Shown here: positions 30,531-40,345 of the stretch, piece by piece
Layout of the letters: each line of letters opens with the position of its first letter
How positions within the stretch are numbered: position 1 is the stretch's first letter
DNA from: Undibacterium sp. 5I1
GTDB taxonomy: Bacteria > Pseudomonadota > Gammaproteobacteria > Burkholderiales > Burkholderiaceae_D
NCBI RefSeq assembly: GCF_034314085.1
Contig: NZ_JAVIWI010000001.1
Location: forward strand, 1,612,001-1,676,000
Direction of reading: 5' to 3'
DNA: 64,000 nt
The notes under the pieces: generated by a model
Databases searched by the model: none
Told to the model about the DNA's origin: nothing
The model's input: only the letters and a program-made list of their open reading frames with translations
Translations under genes and position numbers: made by a program

Positions 30531-32849
30531 TTAGGTGATATCCAAATGCAGAGGCAAGCTACGAAGACGCTTACCTGTCAGTGCAAATAAGGCATTAGCG
30601 ACTGCCGGGGCAATCGGTGGAGTTCCTGGCTCGCCAATACCTTCTGGCGGATTGGCACTTTTGATAATAATTACCTGGATGTCTGGAGTGTCATTTATCC
30701 GTAAAACAGGATAATCGTGGAAATTGGTTTGCTCCACCTGTCCGTTCTTAATCGTAATATCGCCGTACAAAGCTGCTGACAAACCAAAAATAATTGCCGA
30801 CTCCATCTGCTGCGTAATGATATTTGGGTTAACAGCGATCCCGCAATCCACGGCGCAAGTGACTTTGTGTACGCGAAGCTGATTATTCTCAACCGAGACC
30901 TCAGCCACTTGCGCAACGATAGAACCAAATGATTGATGCAATGCCACGCCATGCGCCCGTCCATCTGGAGCAGCACCAGCCTTGCTCACTGCCGCCTCCA
31001 ATACGGCTAGATGTCTGGGATGTTGAGTCAACAATTCACGTCGAAAATTCACTGGAGTTTTGCCAGCAGCGTGCGCCAACTCATCAATAAAACTCTCTTT
31101 AAAGAACGCATTGTGAGAATGTCCTACAGAGCGCCAATAGCCTAATGGTACTGGCGTCGGCACAATCACATGAGCGATCTTTTGGTGCGGAAATTCATAC
31201 GGCATATCGAACTCACCTTCTGCCGTTGTTTTATCAGGACCACCTGCAGGCAAGCCAAATGTGCGTTGCATCACTTGATGTGTGACAGAACCAGAAGCAG
31301 ATTTATTGTCATAGGCGGTAATTTTTCCACTTCCATCAACGACCGCTGCAAAGCGTGCAATTGCGGCCGGACGATACATATCGTGGGTAGTATCTTCCTC
31401 GCGGCTCCAGATCAATTGAACTGGCGCGCCTTTAGTTTCTAAGGCGATTTTTACGGCTTGGATCACCATATCAACTTCTAGCCGGCGTCCAAAACCGCCA
31501 CCCAAATAGGTCATATGCAGATCAACATTATCGGGAGAAATATTCGCGATCTTGGCTGCAACGCCAACGGCAATACTTGGAACCTGAGTCGATGCCCAGA
31601 TTATTAATTTTCCGTCCTTAAACTGGGCGGTGCAATTCATCGGCTCCATCGTGGCATGCGCTAAAAACGGTGCACGATACTCTGCCTTAATCAACTGATC
31701 TTTGGCTGTCGCAGCAGCAAACCCAGACGCGGGATCGCCAACTTTATAATAAGTAAAACCAGATTCGGTATCCAATTGATTACTAAGTTCTTTAAATATG
31801 CCAGCACTAGACAAACCTGCATGTGCACCGGGAAGCCACTCTACCGGCAATGCCAGCAAGGCTTTTTTTGCCGACCAGTAATTTTTAGCCACCACCGCAA
31901 TGCCAGCGACGATATGCTCTTGACCAGGACTGGACAAGTCCACAACATGCATCACTCCAGGCATAGATTTCACCGCATCGGCATTGAAGTTTTTAATACT
32001 GCCACCAATGGTCGGACTCATCTTTAGCGCGGCATAAAGCAAACCCGGCGGTCTGACATCAAGACCGAATACCGCACTACCATTGACCTTAGACGCTGCA
32101 TCGGTGCGCGCTTGCGGCGTTCCTATTACCTTAAAGTCTTGTGGATTTTTTAAGCGTATTTCGCCAGGCTCAGTTTGAGATGCCTTCTGCGCTAAATCGC
32201 CATAAGCGAGGCTTTTGCCTGAGGAATGGATTACTTTGCCATCGGAGGTGTGACATTGCTCTGGTGGCACGGCCCATTCTTTTGCTGCTGCCGCTACAAG
32301 CATCGCGCGTGCGGTGGCACCCGCTTCACGCAATGGCCCCCAAGAATCTTTGACACTCGATGATCCGCCTGTTAATTGCAAACCCAGCTCGCGCGCAAAT
32401 TTACCTGTCATCCATACCGCTGTCCGCTTTAACACCCCTGTGTCATCGGGATGAAATGGCAAACCATCAGCCATGACGACAACATTCCCATAAATTTTAT
32501 CGATGGGAGCGTACATCGTTTTGATGCTATGCATGCCGACATCAAGTTCCTCTGCAATTAACATCTGCAAAGCGGTATGTATGCCCTGCCCCATCTCACT
32601 CTTATGCAGGGCAACCGTAACCGTGCCATCTTTAGCAATCTTGATCCAACCAGTCAAGCTTACTTCGTCATTCATCACAGGCAAAGCAGTACCACCGTTT
32701 TGACGTTGCCGTGGCGGCATCACACCCCAACCAACCACAAGCGCACCAGTAACGCCCAAGCCGCCCAGGACAAAACGACGACGCGACTTATTTTTGGGTG
32801 CTGCTGCAGTTATTACTTTGGATGTTGATTCCAGCTCAGGCTTTGTCAT
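30531..32849 (-). CDS. Molybdopterin-binding oxidoreductase large subunit (isoquinoline/aldehyde oxidoreductase beta-type)
   Basis: A 772-residue protein of the xanthine dehydrogenase superfamily, IorB/membrane-bound aldehyde dehydrogenase branch. A twin-arginine signal (SRRRFVLGG, residues 22-30) and a following hydrophobic stretch indicate folded export to the periplasm. Family cofactor segments are LHKSEMGQGIHTALQMLIAE, TYLGGGFGRRLEVDM and the C-terminal GIGEPGTPPIAPAVANALF, which holds the expected catalytic Glu. These enzymes need a [2Fe-2S] small subunit (IorA), normally just upstream. None is present here, so this is an orphan large subunit. The substrate is unknown. Confidence 0.88.
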   Translation of the reverse strand: MTKPELESTSKVITAAAPKNKSRRRFVLGGLGVTGALVVGWGVMPPRQRQNGGTALPVMNDEVSLTGWIKIAKDGTVTVALHKSEMGQGIHTALQMLIAEELDVGMHSIKTMYAPIDKIYGNVVVMADGLPFHPDDTGVLKRTAVWMTGKFARELGLQLTGGSSSVKDSWGPLREAGATARAMLVAAAAKEWAVPPEQCHTSDGKVIHSSGKSLAYGDLAQKASQTEPGEIRLKNPQDFKVIGTPQARTDAASKVNGSAVFGLDVRPPGLLYAALKMSPTIGGSIKNFNADAVKSMPGVMHVVDLSSPGQEHIVAGIAVVAKNYWSAKKALLALPVEWLPGAHAGLSSAGIFKELSNQLDTESGFTYYKVGDPASGFAAATAKDQLIKAEYRAPFLAHATMEPMNCTAQFKDGKLIIWASTQVPSIAVGVAAKIANISPDNVDLHMTYLGGGFGRRLEVDMVIQAVKIALETKGAPVQLIWSREEDTTHDMYRPAAIARFAAVVDGSGKITAYDNKSASGSVTHQVMQRTFGLPAGGPDKTTAEGEFDMPYEFPHQKIAHVIVPTPVPLGYWRSVGHSHNAFFKESFIDELAHAAGKTPVNFRRELLTQHPRHLAVLEAAVSKAGAAPDGRAHGVALHQSFGSIVAQVAEVSVENNQLRVHKVTCAVDCGIAVNPNIITQQMESAIIFGLSAALYGDITIKNGQVEQTNFHDYPVLRINDTPDIQVIIIKSANPPEGIGEPGTPPIAPAVANALFALTGKRLRSLPLHLDIT

Positions 32850-32883
32850 CGCTATGTCTCCATAATTTGATTATGTTTTTTTG

Positions 32884-33019
32884 GAACTTACGCAAAATTA
32901 TCCAAGCTGCGTTGCAGTTCGTGTATTGAGGTACTAAGTGAAGTCCCAAGTGAAGTACTAAGAACTAAATTACTGCCCTCGTCACCACTCCTTGCTGAGG
33001 TGGTTTTTCGTAAGTTTTA
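32884..33019. repeat. Small inverted-repeat element, family 2, copy 2
   Basis: Ends AACTTACGCAAAA (32885-32897) and TTTTTCGTAAGTTTT (33004-33018) enclose about 136 bp. The ends match those of the element at 12198-12288 (core ACTTACGCAAA), while the interior differs and contains a direct repeat of AAGTGAAGT. It lies upstream of the molybdopterin oxidoreductase gene, where a small-subunit gene would be expected. Confidence 0.55.
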
Positions 33020-33055
33020 TTGTTAATTAAAGTTAGCATAGATAAAACACAGTGG

Positions 33056-33244
33056 TTATTTGTTCCGCCGCGGATACCCCTCAGACAATATGCGGCTCCA
33101 TACAATTTCTTTTTGCTCTTGTGACATGAAAACCCACTCAGCAACCTCCGCCAATGTGCGACCACAACCGCGACATACATCGTCAAATGTAGTGGAACAT
33201 ACTGCAACGCAAGGGGTATCAGGTCGTTCTTTATTTTCAAACAT
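33056..33244 (-). CDS. DUF1289 small cysteine-rich protein
   Basis: A 62-residue protein from the ATG at 33244. It has the DUF1289 pattern TPCVAVCSTTFDDVCRGCGR followed by TLAEVAEWVFMSQEQK. The four cysteines could bind a metal. The function of the family is not established. An upstream start at 33256 would add four residues. Confidence 0.8.
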   Translation of the reverse strand: MFENKERPDTPCVAVCSTTFDDVCRGCGRTLAEVAEWVFMSQEQKEIVWSRILSEGYPRRNK

Positions 33245-33479
33245 AATTATTGCCATTCAAAGTCAAACTTAGTGATTTTAGTCCGTCTACATATACAAGC
33301 ATCATCCAACGGGACATTTACCAGCAAGGACACAACAGTCAGAGCGTAATGTAAAGACCCGGTACTCGTTATTTATGACGAATAATAACGCGCTTTCTAA
33401 AATTGTCTTGTAGCACCTCGTCAATTCACTTACGATGCCTTACAGTCCATAGAACACCATCAAAGCACGCTAAAAAATT

Positions 33480-34082
33480 ATGACCAAAGACTTTTTTCAA
33501 TCTTTTATTTTACTGATACTGGTCACTGATCCGTTCGGTAACGTCCCAATTTTTGTCAGCGCACTGTCACATGTTTCGCCAGAGCGTCGCTGGCGTGTCG
33601 TGGTCAGAGAATGTGCGATTGCCTTTGCCCTGTTATTACTATTTATGTTTTTTGGTAAGCATTTTTTAACAGCGATGCAACTCTCGGATGTATCACTGCG
33701 CATCGGTGGCGGCGTAATTTTATTCTTGATCGCATTGCGTATGGTGTTTCCGCAAGAAGGCGGTATTTTTGGCGATGTGGAAGACGATCACGAACCCTTT
33801 ATTGTGCCGTTGGCTATTCCTGCATTAGCAGGTCCCTCTGCTTTAGCAACCGTATTATTATTTTCGTCCGATAGCAAAATGGATGTCGCCGTACATCTAG
33901 CGGCACTCACCGCAGTAGCCATAGTCTGGCTCATTGTTTTACTCAGCGCAGAACAGATGCAACGGGTATTAGGCAAGCGTGTAATGACAGCGTTTGAACG
34001 TTTGATGGGATTGATATTGACAGCAATGTCAGTAGAGATGCTGCTAGCAGGAATACGCGATTATCTGAAAACTTTATCTTGA
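33480..34082 (+). CDS. MarC family integral membrane protein
   Basis: A 200-residue polytopic protein of the MarC/UPF0056 family with about six transmembrane segments. The family N-terminal pattern is clear: LILVTDPFGNVPIFVSAL. The mid-protein segment FIVPLAIPALAGPSALATVL is also typical. No transport function is proven for the family. A weak inverted repeat (CTTGACG...CGTCAAG) lies just after the stop. Confidence 0.88.
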   Translation: MTKDFFQSFILLILVTDPFGNVPIFVSALSHVSPERRWRVVVRECAIAFALLLLFMFFGKHFLTAMQLSDVSLRIGGGVILFLIALRMVFPQEGGIFGDVEDDHEPFIVPLAIPALAGPSALATVLLFSSDSKMDVAVHLAALTAVAIVWLIVLLSAEQMQRVLGKRVMTAFERLMGLILTAMSVEMLLAGIRDYLKTLS

Positions 34083-34155
34083 CGCACAAGATTCAACGTC
34101 AAGATTAAAGGCAGAGATGAACGTGGAAATTAAACGTAAAATAAAATCCGACAAC

Positions 34156-34344
34156 TCAAAATACAAACTCAGCAGATGAAGGTATCAGAGCTAAATTGTG
34201 TGCAGAATAGCGCAATTGCAACTCTGCATTTTGCGCGAGACCTTGCTCTACATTTTGCGCAAATAACTTATTATTAAAAGTAAAGTAACCGAGCAAAAAC
34301 AGCAGCAAAGCGATAGCGAATTGTTTGAAAAATCGTCGATTCAT
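34156..34344 (-). CDS. Small hypothetical membrane or secreted protein
   Basis: A 62-residue frame with a good ribosome site (AAGGAT, 7 nt before ATG). The N-terminus has basic residues then a single hydrophobic helix (FAIALLLFLLGYFTF), followed by a polar tail. It could be a membrane-anchored miniprotein or have a cleaved signal, since FAQN resembles a cleavage site. I do not recognise a family. Confidence 0.45.
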   Translation of the reverse strand: MNRRFFKQFAIALLLFLLGYFTFNNKLFAQNVEQGLAQNAELQLRYSAHNLALIPSSAEFVF

Positions 34345-34457
34345 ATTGTCATCCTTACCTACTCAGTTAACTACCTACTTGGTTACCTAGTATCTAAAAT
34401 CATTATGCATCTACCGGGTATTGATGCATAAATTGATGCCTGCTAATCCGTACTACA

Positions 34458-35054
34458 TTATGTGGCGCGACGATCCAACATTGCCCTTGCAATCGTCCCG
34501 GCATCTACATATTCAAGCTCACCACCAACTGGCACTCCTCGGGCAAGACGGCTAGCTTTTAATCCACGTGATTTTAAAGTCTCGCCAATATAATGCGCAG
34601 TTGCCTCGCCCTCATTGGTGAAGTTGGTCGCTAACACGACCTCAACCACAATGCCATCTGTCGCACGGACGATCAGTTTTTCCAGATGAATATCTTTCGG
34701 CCCGACACCATCCAGCGGAGACAAACGCCCCATTAATACAAAGTACATGCCTTTGTATGTCATGGTCTGCTCAATCATCATTTGATCTGACGGCGTTTCT
34801 ACTACGCAAAGTAAAGAGGCATCGCGCTCAGGATCAAGACAAGTCTCGCAAACATCACTCTCGGTAAAGGTATTACAAAGCTGGCAGTATTTAATTTTCT
34901 CTACAGCCTGCATCAATGCCCTACCCAATTGCGACGCACCGTCCCTGTCGTGTTGCAGCAAGTGATATGCCATACGTTGTGCAGACTTAGGGCCGACTCC
35001 GGGCAAGCGACGCAAAGCTTCTGCAAGAAATTCAAGACTGGTATGGGGTTTCAC
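34458..35054 (-). CDS. recR: Recombination mediator RecR
   Basis: DNA-binding partner of RecO/RecF in gap repair, 198 residues. The helix-hairpin-helix ([20 protein letters not shown]), the zinc finger [16 protein letters not shown] and the Toprim segment [17 protein letters not shown] are all intact. It is the third gene in the classic dnaX-ybaB-recR cluster, with 158 bp after ybaB. Confidence 0.96.
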   Translation of the reverse strand: MKPHTSLEFLAEALRRLPGVGPKSAQRMAYHLLQHDRDGASQLGRALMQAVEKIKYCQLCNTFTESDVCETCLDPERDASLLCVVETPSDQMMIEQTMTYKGMYFVLMGRLSPLDGVGPKDIHLEKLIVRATDGIVVEVVLATNFTNEGEATAHYIGETLKSRGLKASRLARGVPVGGELEYVDAGTIARAMLDRRAT

Positions 35055-35179
35055 TTAGGGGGAATAGACCGTTAATAAATAAAAAACAGATAAAAAGCGT
35101 AGCGCGAAAAAGCGAAGAGACGAATTTTCTGCATGAGGACGAATAAAAATACGGAGGCAAGATACCAAAACTTAACATT

Positions 35180-35202
35180 GCAGAGGGCTTTATACCCTCT
35201 GC
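35180..35202 (-). terminator. Hairpin after ybaB
   Basis: GCAGAGGG and CCCTCTGC form a perfect 8-bp stem with a 7-nt loop, 10 bp after the ybaB stop. On the minus strand the following bases are AATGTTAAGTTTT, a poor U-tract, so it may be a partial terminator or an RNA-processing site between ybaB and recR. Confidence 0.45.
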
Positions 35203-35212
35203 AAAAACGTAC

Positions 35213-35539
35213 TTAGAACGGCAGTTTAAAGCCTGGTGGCAATGGCATGCCAGATGTCAACGCAGACATTTTTTCAGCCGATGTGGCTTCTGCCTTGCGT
35301 ACTGCGTCGTTAAAAGCTGCTGCAACCAAGTCTTCTAACATATCTTTATCGTCGGCCAGCAAAGACGGATCAATCGTGACGCGTTTTACGTCATTTTTGC
35401 ATGTCATCACTACTTTGACTAAACCTGCACCAGATTGCCCTTCTACCTCAACTAGCGCCAATTGGTCTTGCGCTTTTTTCATGTTGTCTTGCATGGCTTG
35501 CGCTTGCTTCATCAAGCCTGCGATTTGGTTTTTCATCAT
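35213..35539 (-). CDS. YbaB/EbfC family nucleoid-associated protein
   Basis: A 108-residue dimeric DNA-binding protein. Family features are the N-terminal helix [20 protein letters not shown] and the core [19 protein letters not shown]. An AGGAGA ribosome site lies 6 nt before the ATG. Its place between dnaX and recR is conserved across bacteria. Confidence 0.94.
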   Translation of the reverse strand: MMKNQIAGLMKQAQAMQDNMKKAQDQLALVEVEGQSGAGLVKVVMTCKNDVKRVTIDPSLLADDKDMLEDLVAAAFNDAVRKAEATSAEKMSALTSGMPLPPGFKLPF

Positions 35540-35621
35540 AAAAATCTCCTAAAACTTGTTCAATGGTGTTGATAAATGCTTAATTAATTTGTAGCTATTG
35601 GCCGAATCATTTTGTAAGAAA

Positions 35622-38048
35622 TCAAACAGGTTTAATACTGCCAGTCACGATAGACGCGCCGAATTCTCGCATTAAAGACTGAATGAAGGAATCACTTTGT
35701 ATCGATTTTTCTGCAAGCTGCTGACGCTCTGCGCGCTCAGCAACTGCCTGGGCGTTAGCGGTTTGCTCGACGGCACCGATTTTAGTCTCGACCTTAACTG
35801 TCTTTGCAAAACGCTCTGACAAAGCGAGCTCTAATTTTTCAACGCTGCCAGATGATAATAATGTTTGCAAAGGTACGCGCAAACTAAATACGAATGTATT
35901 ACCGTTGATCTGGCAATCAATTAACTCACTTTGCTGCACTAATTGCTGTGCCACGCCACGCATCGGCAAACTGCTTGCCAGATTAGGCCAATGTCCATCC
36001 CAATTTAATTCTTGTATTGGTTTAATTTCTGTAACGCGCAATGCTATTTGTGGCGACTCCCCAAATGCTACAGAGTCAGTTGGCGCTTCACAAGCATTTA
36101 TAGTTTGCGCCGAAATTGATATGGTCGGCTGAGGAGGGTTAACGGGAGGTGCTGGGTTTTCTGACTTCACTTGCACGGGAACAATCGCAGCCTGATCAAA
36201 CTGATCATCAAAAGCAGCGGACTGAAAATGTGGCGGTAACTCATTAGAAGAGCTCGCTTCCATCATATCTTCGTCCCAAGGCGGCATGTCATCCATCCCG
36301 GCTGGCGCCGCTATTTTTGTCTGGCTTACGGTTGATGTGTGCCGCTCTTTTGTCGGAGAAACAACTTGCGTAGCGTTGGCAAATGACTCAACTGGGGCAG
36401 TTGGCCTAGCTGGTGCCGAGCTTAAGACTGGCACCGTAACAGGTGCCGCCATCGGACGTGTTGCAGATATTTCGGCAACTGCTGCACGACTGGCAACCGA
36501 AGGCTTACGTAAACCAGCAGCAGCTAACGCAGCATCACGAGGCGATAAAACAGGGACTGCCACCGTTGCTGGTAGAACTACCTGCGCTGCGATTGGAAGC
36601 GCTTCTGGTATTACTTCTGGAAGTATTTCCCCCACCTGCTGAGCAGTCGAAACAAGTTCAGCCACACGAGCTACCTGATTATCTTGAGCAGAAGATTCAA
36701 CAGCCGGCACAGCCATAACTGGCGCAACGGGCGGTATCGCTACAGACATTGTTGGCGAGACTATTGCAGCGGAGCTTAAAGGTGGGCTGGATGCTAGCTG
36801 CCCACTAATTGAACTAGCTGAATTTACCGATCTGACTGAATTTACTGGGCTTACTACACTCGGCATAATTGGACGTTGAGGAACGCGGCCAGACGGCGCA
36901 GATCCACCCGAGCCACCAGCGCCATTACCTGCAATTGCCGCGCCACTATCAGACGGACGGAAGGCTAGCAAGCGCAGTAGCGTCATACTAAAACCAGCGT
37001 ATTCATCCGGTGCTAACACCAACTCATTACGACCATGTACCGCGATCTGGTAAAACAGTTGAATCTCTTCTTTACCGAATAAAGCAGCGAGGCGAATAAC
37101 ATCATCGCGCTCTGGCATGTCCTCAGGCACAGCATCCGGCACCATTTGTGCGATGGCAATCTGATGCAGCAAACTACCTAAATCTTGTAGAGCGGATTTA
37201 TAAGACAAGCTACGTGCCGCCATTTCGTCAGCGACATCTAGCAAAGCTTTGCCCTCTTTCACAGCCAAGGCATCGAGCAAGCGGATCAGATACGACTGAT
37301 CTAATGCACCCAACATACCTTGCACTGCCTCTAAGGTCACTTTGCCAGCTGCATACGCAATTGATTGATCTGTCAGCGACAAGGCATCGCGCATAGAGCC
37401 ATGCGCACCTTGTGCCAGCAAGCGAAGTGCCGGGACTTCAAATTCGATCTGCTCTTGGCCGAGAATATTTTCCAGGTGCGAAACAATATGACCAGGTGGC
37501 ATCTGCTTCAAATTAAATTGCAGACAGCGCGACAATACCGTCACTGGAATTTTTTGTGGATCGGTGGTGGCGAGGATAAATTTGACATGCTCAGGCGGCT
37601 CTTCCAGCGTCTTTAACATGGAGTTAAACGCATGGTTAGTCAGCATGTGCACCTCATCGATCATATAGACCTTGAAGCGTGCATTCGATGGTGCGTAGAC
37701 CGCTTGCTCTAGCAGCGCTGCCATCTCATCCACCCCGCGATTAGACGCCGCATCCATCTCGATATAATCAACAAAGCGTCCGGCATCAATCGCCACGCAG
37801 GCTTCGCACACACCACAAGGGTGCGAGGTGATGCCGCCGTTACCATTGGCACCGATGCAATTAAAGGATTTAGCGAGTATGCGTGAGAGCGTCGTTTTAC
37901 CGACACCACGAGTCCCTGTGAATAAATACGCGTGATGCAGCCGTTGCTGCTCCAGCGCATGCGATAAGGCACGAACCACGTGCTCCTGCCCAACCAGCGT
38001 TTCAAAGCTTTTGGGACGATATTTTCTGGCGAGAACTTGATATGACAT
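35622..38048 (-). CDS. dnaX: DNA polymerase III subunits gamma/tau
   Basis: Clamp-loader ATPase of the replisome, 808 residues. Walker A is GTRGVGKT (residues 45-52), zinc cysteines are C64, C78, C81 and C84, and Walker B with the sensor region is YMIDEVHMLTNHAFNSMLKT. Residues 370-640 or so are a Pro/Ala/Ser/Val-rich linker, and the C-terminal part (from about 670) is the tau domain that contacts the polymerase. I saw no clear A-run frameshift site that would produce a separate gamma form. Confidence 0.96.
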   Translation of the reverse strand: MSYQVLARKYRPKSFETLVGQEHVVRALSHALEQQRLHHAYLFTGTRGVGKTTLSRILAKSFNCIGANGNGGITSHPCGVCEACVAIDAGRFVDYIEMDAASNRGVDEMAALLEQAVYAPSNARFKVYMIDEVHMLTNHAFNSMLKTLEEPPEHVKFILATTDPQKIPVTVLSRCLQFNLKQMPPGHIVSHLENILGQEQIEFEVPALRLLAQGAHGSMRDALSLTDQSIAYAAGKVTLEAVQGMLGALDQSYLIRLLDALAVKEGKALLDVADEMAARSLSYKSALQDLGSLLHQIAIAQMVPDAVPEDMPERDDVIRLAALFGKEEIQLFYQIAVHGRNELVLAPDEYAGFSMTLLRLLAFRPSDSGAAIAGNGAGGSGGSAPSGRVPQRPIMPSVVSPVNSVRSVNSASSISGQLASSPPLSSAAIVSPTMSVAIPPVAPVMAVPAVESSAQDNQVARVAELVSTAQQVGEILPEVIPEALPIAAQVVLPATVAVPVLSPRDAALAAAGLRKPSVASRAAVAEISATRPMAAPVTVPVLSSAPARPTAPVESFANATQVVSPTKERHTSTVSQTKIAAPAGMDDMPPWDEDMMEASSSNELPPHFQSAAFDDQFDQAAIVPVQVKSENPAPPVNPPQPTISISAQTINACEAPTDSVAFGESPQIALRVTEIKPIQELNWDGHWPNLASSLPMRGVAQQLVQQSELIDCQINGNTFVFSLRVPLQTLLSSGSVEKLELALSERFAKTVKVETKIGAVEQTANAQAVAERAERQQLAEKSIQSDSFIQSLMREFGASIVTGSIKPV

Positions 38049-38292
38049 GACAGGATTTTACCTTATCCGACTCTGTTTTGACGTAGTGCAGACAAAGATC
38101 ATTGATTAAAAATAATGGAGGTAGCAAACGGTTAATTCTCTGCCGTCAAGAAGGTGAAATATCTAAAAACACTGATTAGACTACTCAGGGCGATCCGGCA
38201 GCTTTTCAGATATGTCTTACAAACATTTGCTTAAGCCTAATAATTGTACTATAACGATAACATTTCAAAATAGATAACAAATGAAAGCCTGC

Positions 38293-38311
38293 CAGTCATG
38301 ATGCATGACTG
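38293..38311. promoter_or_regulatory. Perfect inverted repeat between dnaX and the hydrolase gene
   Basis: CAGTCATG (38293-38300), ATG, then CATGACTG (38304-38311). This 19-bp dyad lies in the 342-bp divergent spacer 38049-38390, 80 bp upstream of the hydrolase gene. It could be a regulator site. I see no gene in the spacer. Confidence 0.3.
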
Positions 38312-38390
38312 ACTTCACCGATGTTCGTTAGAAAAATACGTCAACGTTCTCACAAATTACGCAGAGGCGTTACCAAAAACTAAGGATGGT

Positions 38391-39980
38391 ATGAGCAATC
38401 CAAACGCCCCTTTTTACCCGATCATCTATGTGCGTGGCTATGCGATGACGCCTGCGGAAATCGATGAAACTAGCGCCGACCCGTTTTGCGGCTTTAATCT
38501 TGGCTCCACCGTATATCGTGCAGTGCCGGACAAAACGCGACAACCGCGTAAATATATTTTTGAATCACCCGTGATCCGGCTCGCCTCCGATTTTGACTAT
38601 AGCGACGTGTACGAAGATGGTTATGACATCCTCGATCCTGAATGGGTCGCCGACCCAGACAATAAGCTAAGTAACCGCTCCATCATTATCTATCGTTATT
38701 ACGACGAGGCCTCCCGCTTGCTGGGCATCGGAGAGACACCTAGCATCGAAGTATTCTCACAAAAATTAGCGGAACTCATTTTGCGTCTGCGAGATTTGGC
38801 CTGCGCTAATCCAGACAATCAAATCACGCCAGAAGATTTCCGCTGCTATTTAGTTGCTCACTCTATGGGTGGGCTGGTCTGTCGCGGCCTGTTACAAAAT
38901 CCTGCAAATGACCCGAATAACGCCAAACAATATGTCGATAAATTCTTCACCTATGCTACACCCCATAACGGAATAGACATATTGGGAGCGAACATTCCCT
39001 CATGGCTAAGTGCATCGGACATGAACAATTTCAACCGCGAAAAAATGGCGGGCTATCTGGATTTGCAAGACACTTATGCCACAACTGGCCGCGTCGATTG
39101 GTTGCCGGAAGATCGCTTTCCATCCGACAAAGTATTTTGTATGGTCGGTAGTAACCGCACCGATTACGAAGTAGCGATGGGCTTATCCCGCACCTTTGCG
39201 GGTCATGGCAGCGATGGCTTAGTCCGTATTGATAATGCAATACTCCATGGCATCCATCAAGATGGCAGCGCCAGCACACCATGTGCAAAAGGCTTTGCCT
39301 ATCGCTCACATTCTGGATATTTTGGCATCGTTAATAGCGAAGAGTCGTATCAAAATTTAACCCGATTTTTGTTTGGCGATGTGCGGGTAGATATCTGGGT
39401 TGATGTAGAAGAAATCCGCTTACCTGATGAAGTACAAAAAGCGGTAGACGATGGCCGCAACATCAACGCTTTATATCAATTTGAAATTCTGGCATCCCCT
39501 CGCGGCAAACTCTGGTATCTGACACGCCGCACCAGCGAAGAAGATTCTGTTGCCTGTATGAGCCAAGACGAATGGCGTACCGATCCAGTCAAAAACGGTC
39601 CTCAATACTTGTCCACCGTTTTCCTCGCCAACCGCTCCCGCGTCAACAAACAGCGCCGCTCCTTAGCGTATAGCGTCGCGCTGGGTGTAAGGGTACCGGA
39701 CTACGAAATCGACCGTAAATTATGGATTAATGAACATTACGAAGGTGGTTACTTATTCCGTAACGCTATCTTGTTAGAAATGGTGCCGCCTGCCACTGAT
39801 GGCGAAACATGGAAAATCCATTACGCATGGCAAAATAATGGTAGCGCTGCGGCCAATCAAGAAATAGAAACTGAAGGATTATGCGAGGGCAAAATTGATG
39901 TCAGCATCCCGTTCGATAGCGACACCACACCGGGAATTAGCGGCACATTGAGATTTGTTATTACCTGCTGGAATACATAG
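38391..39980 (+). CDS. Alpha/beta hydrolase (lipase/esterase-like) with unknown C-terminal domain
   Basis: A 529-residue protein without an obvious signal peptide. The N-terminal part starts FYPIIYVRGYAMTP, typical of PGAP1/lipase-like hydrolases. The nucleophile elbow is YLVAHSMGGLVCRGLL (AHSMGG, nucleophile Ser at about residue 166). GHGSDGLVRIDNA may carry the acid and FAYRSHSGYFGI the catalytic His. The C-terminal 190 residues or so (from VDIWVDVEEIRL) form a separate beta-rich region I do not recognise. AAGGATG lies just before the ATG. The substrate is unknown. Confidence 0.75.
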   Translation: MSNPNAPFYPIIYVRGYAMTPAEIDETSADPFCGFNLGSTVYRAVPDKTRQPRKYIFESPVIRLASDFDYSDVYEDGYDILDPEWVADPDNKLSNRSIIIYRYYDEASRLLGIGETPSIEVFSQKLAELILRLRDLACANPDNQITPEDFRCYLVAHSMGGLVCRGLLQNPANDPNNAKQYVDKFFTYATPHNGIDILGANIPSWLSASDMNNFNREKMAGYLDLQDTYATTGRVDWLPEDRFPSDKVFCMVGSNRTDYEVAMGLSRTFAGHGSDGLVRIDNAILHGIHQDGSASTPCAKGFAYRSHSGYFGIVNSEESYQNLTRFLFGDVRVDIWVDVEEIRLPDEVQKAVDDGRNINALYQFEILASPRGKLWYLTRRTSEEDSVACMSQDEWRTDPVKNGPQYLSTVFLANRSRVNKQRRSLAYSVALGVRVPDYEIDRKLWINEHYEGGYLFRNAILLEMVPPATDGETWKIHYAWQNNGSAAANQEIETEGLCEGKIDVSIPFDSDTTPGISGTLRFVITCWNT

Positions 39981-40145
39981 GCAGGACAGACCGCTTAATC
40001 AAACAAATAGATTGACAATATCCAAATATGTGCAGAAGTTAAAAAAACAAATCAAAAATAATTTTCGGCGTATTTTCAAGACAAATAGATAAAGAGTAAT
40101 TCTGGGGAATTAGTTTTCTTGGTTTTGCTGCAATCCAGAGAAGAG

Positions 40146-40183
40146 AAAAATAAAGCCACCCCGCTCAGAGTGACTTTATTTTT
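40146..40183 (+). terminator. Intrinsic terminator downstream of the hydrolase
   Basis: AAAAATAAAGCCAC and GTGACTTTATTTTT form a long near-perfect stem with a U-rich end on both strands. It lies 166 bp after the hydrolase stop. It can work in both directions. Confidence 0.75.
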
Positions 40184-40227
40184 GGCGATTTTTCGAATTT
40201 ACTAACAACGCCGCATACATTGCATTT

Positions 40228-40312
40228 AATATCCTCCCAACATTTTTATTAAAAATACCCTACTATCCAATGATTAAATGGACAATTAAATATACATACT
40301 GGGAGTATATAA
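40228..40312 (+). repeat. Dispersed element family, copy D (next to IS30 copy 2)
   Basis: Begins AATATCCTCCCAAC (40228), with arm TTTTTATTAAAAATACCC, inner repeat TATCCAATG...ATGGACAATTAA, and end TACTGGGAGTATATAA. About 85 bp. The right end lies 35 bp from the left end of the second IS30 element, as with copy C. The rest of the spacer 39981-40345 holds only the terminator. Confidence 0.75.
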
Positions 40313-40345
40313 TTTACATCCACCGTATTTTAGAATAAGGAAGAG

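Noticed and set aside
35622..38048. Programmed frameshift in dnaX
   Set aside because: No convincing slippery A-run with stimulatory structure was seen.
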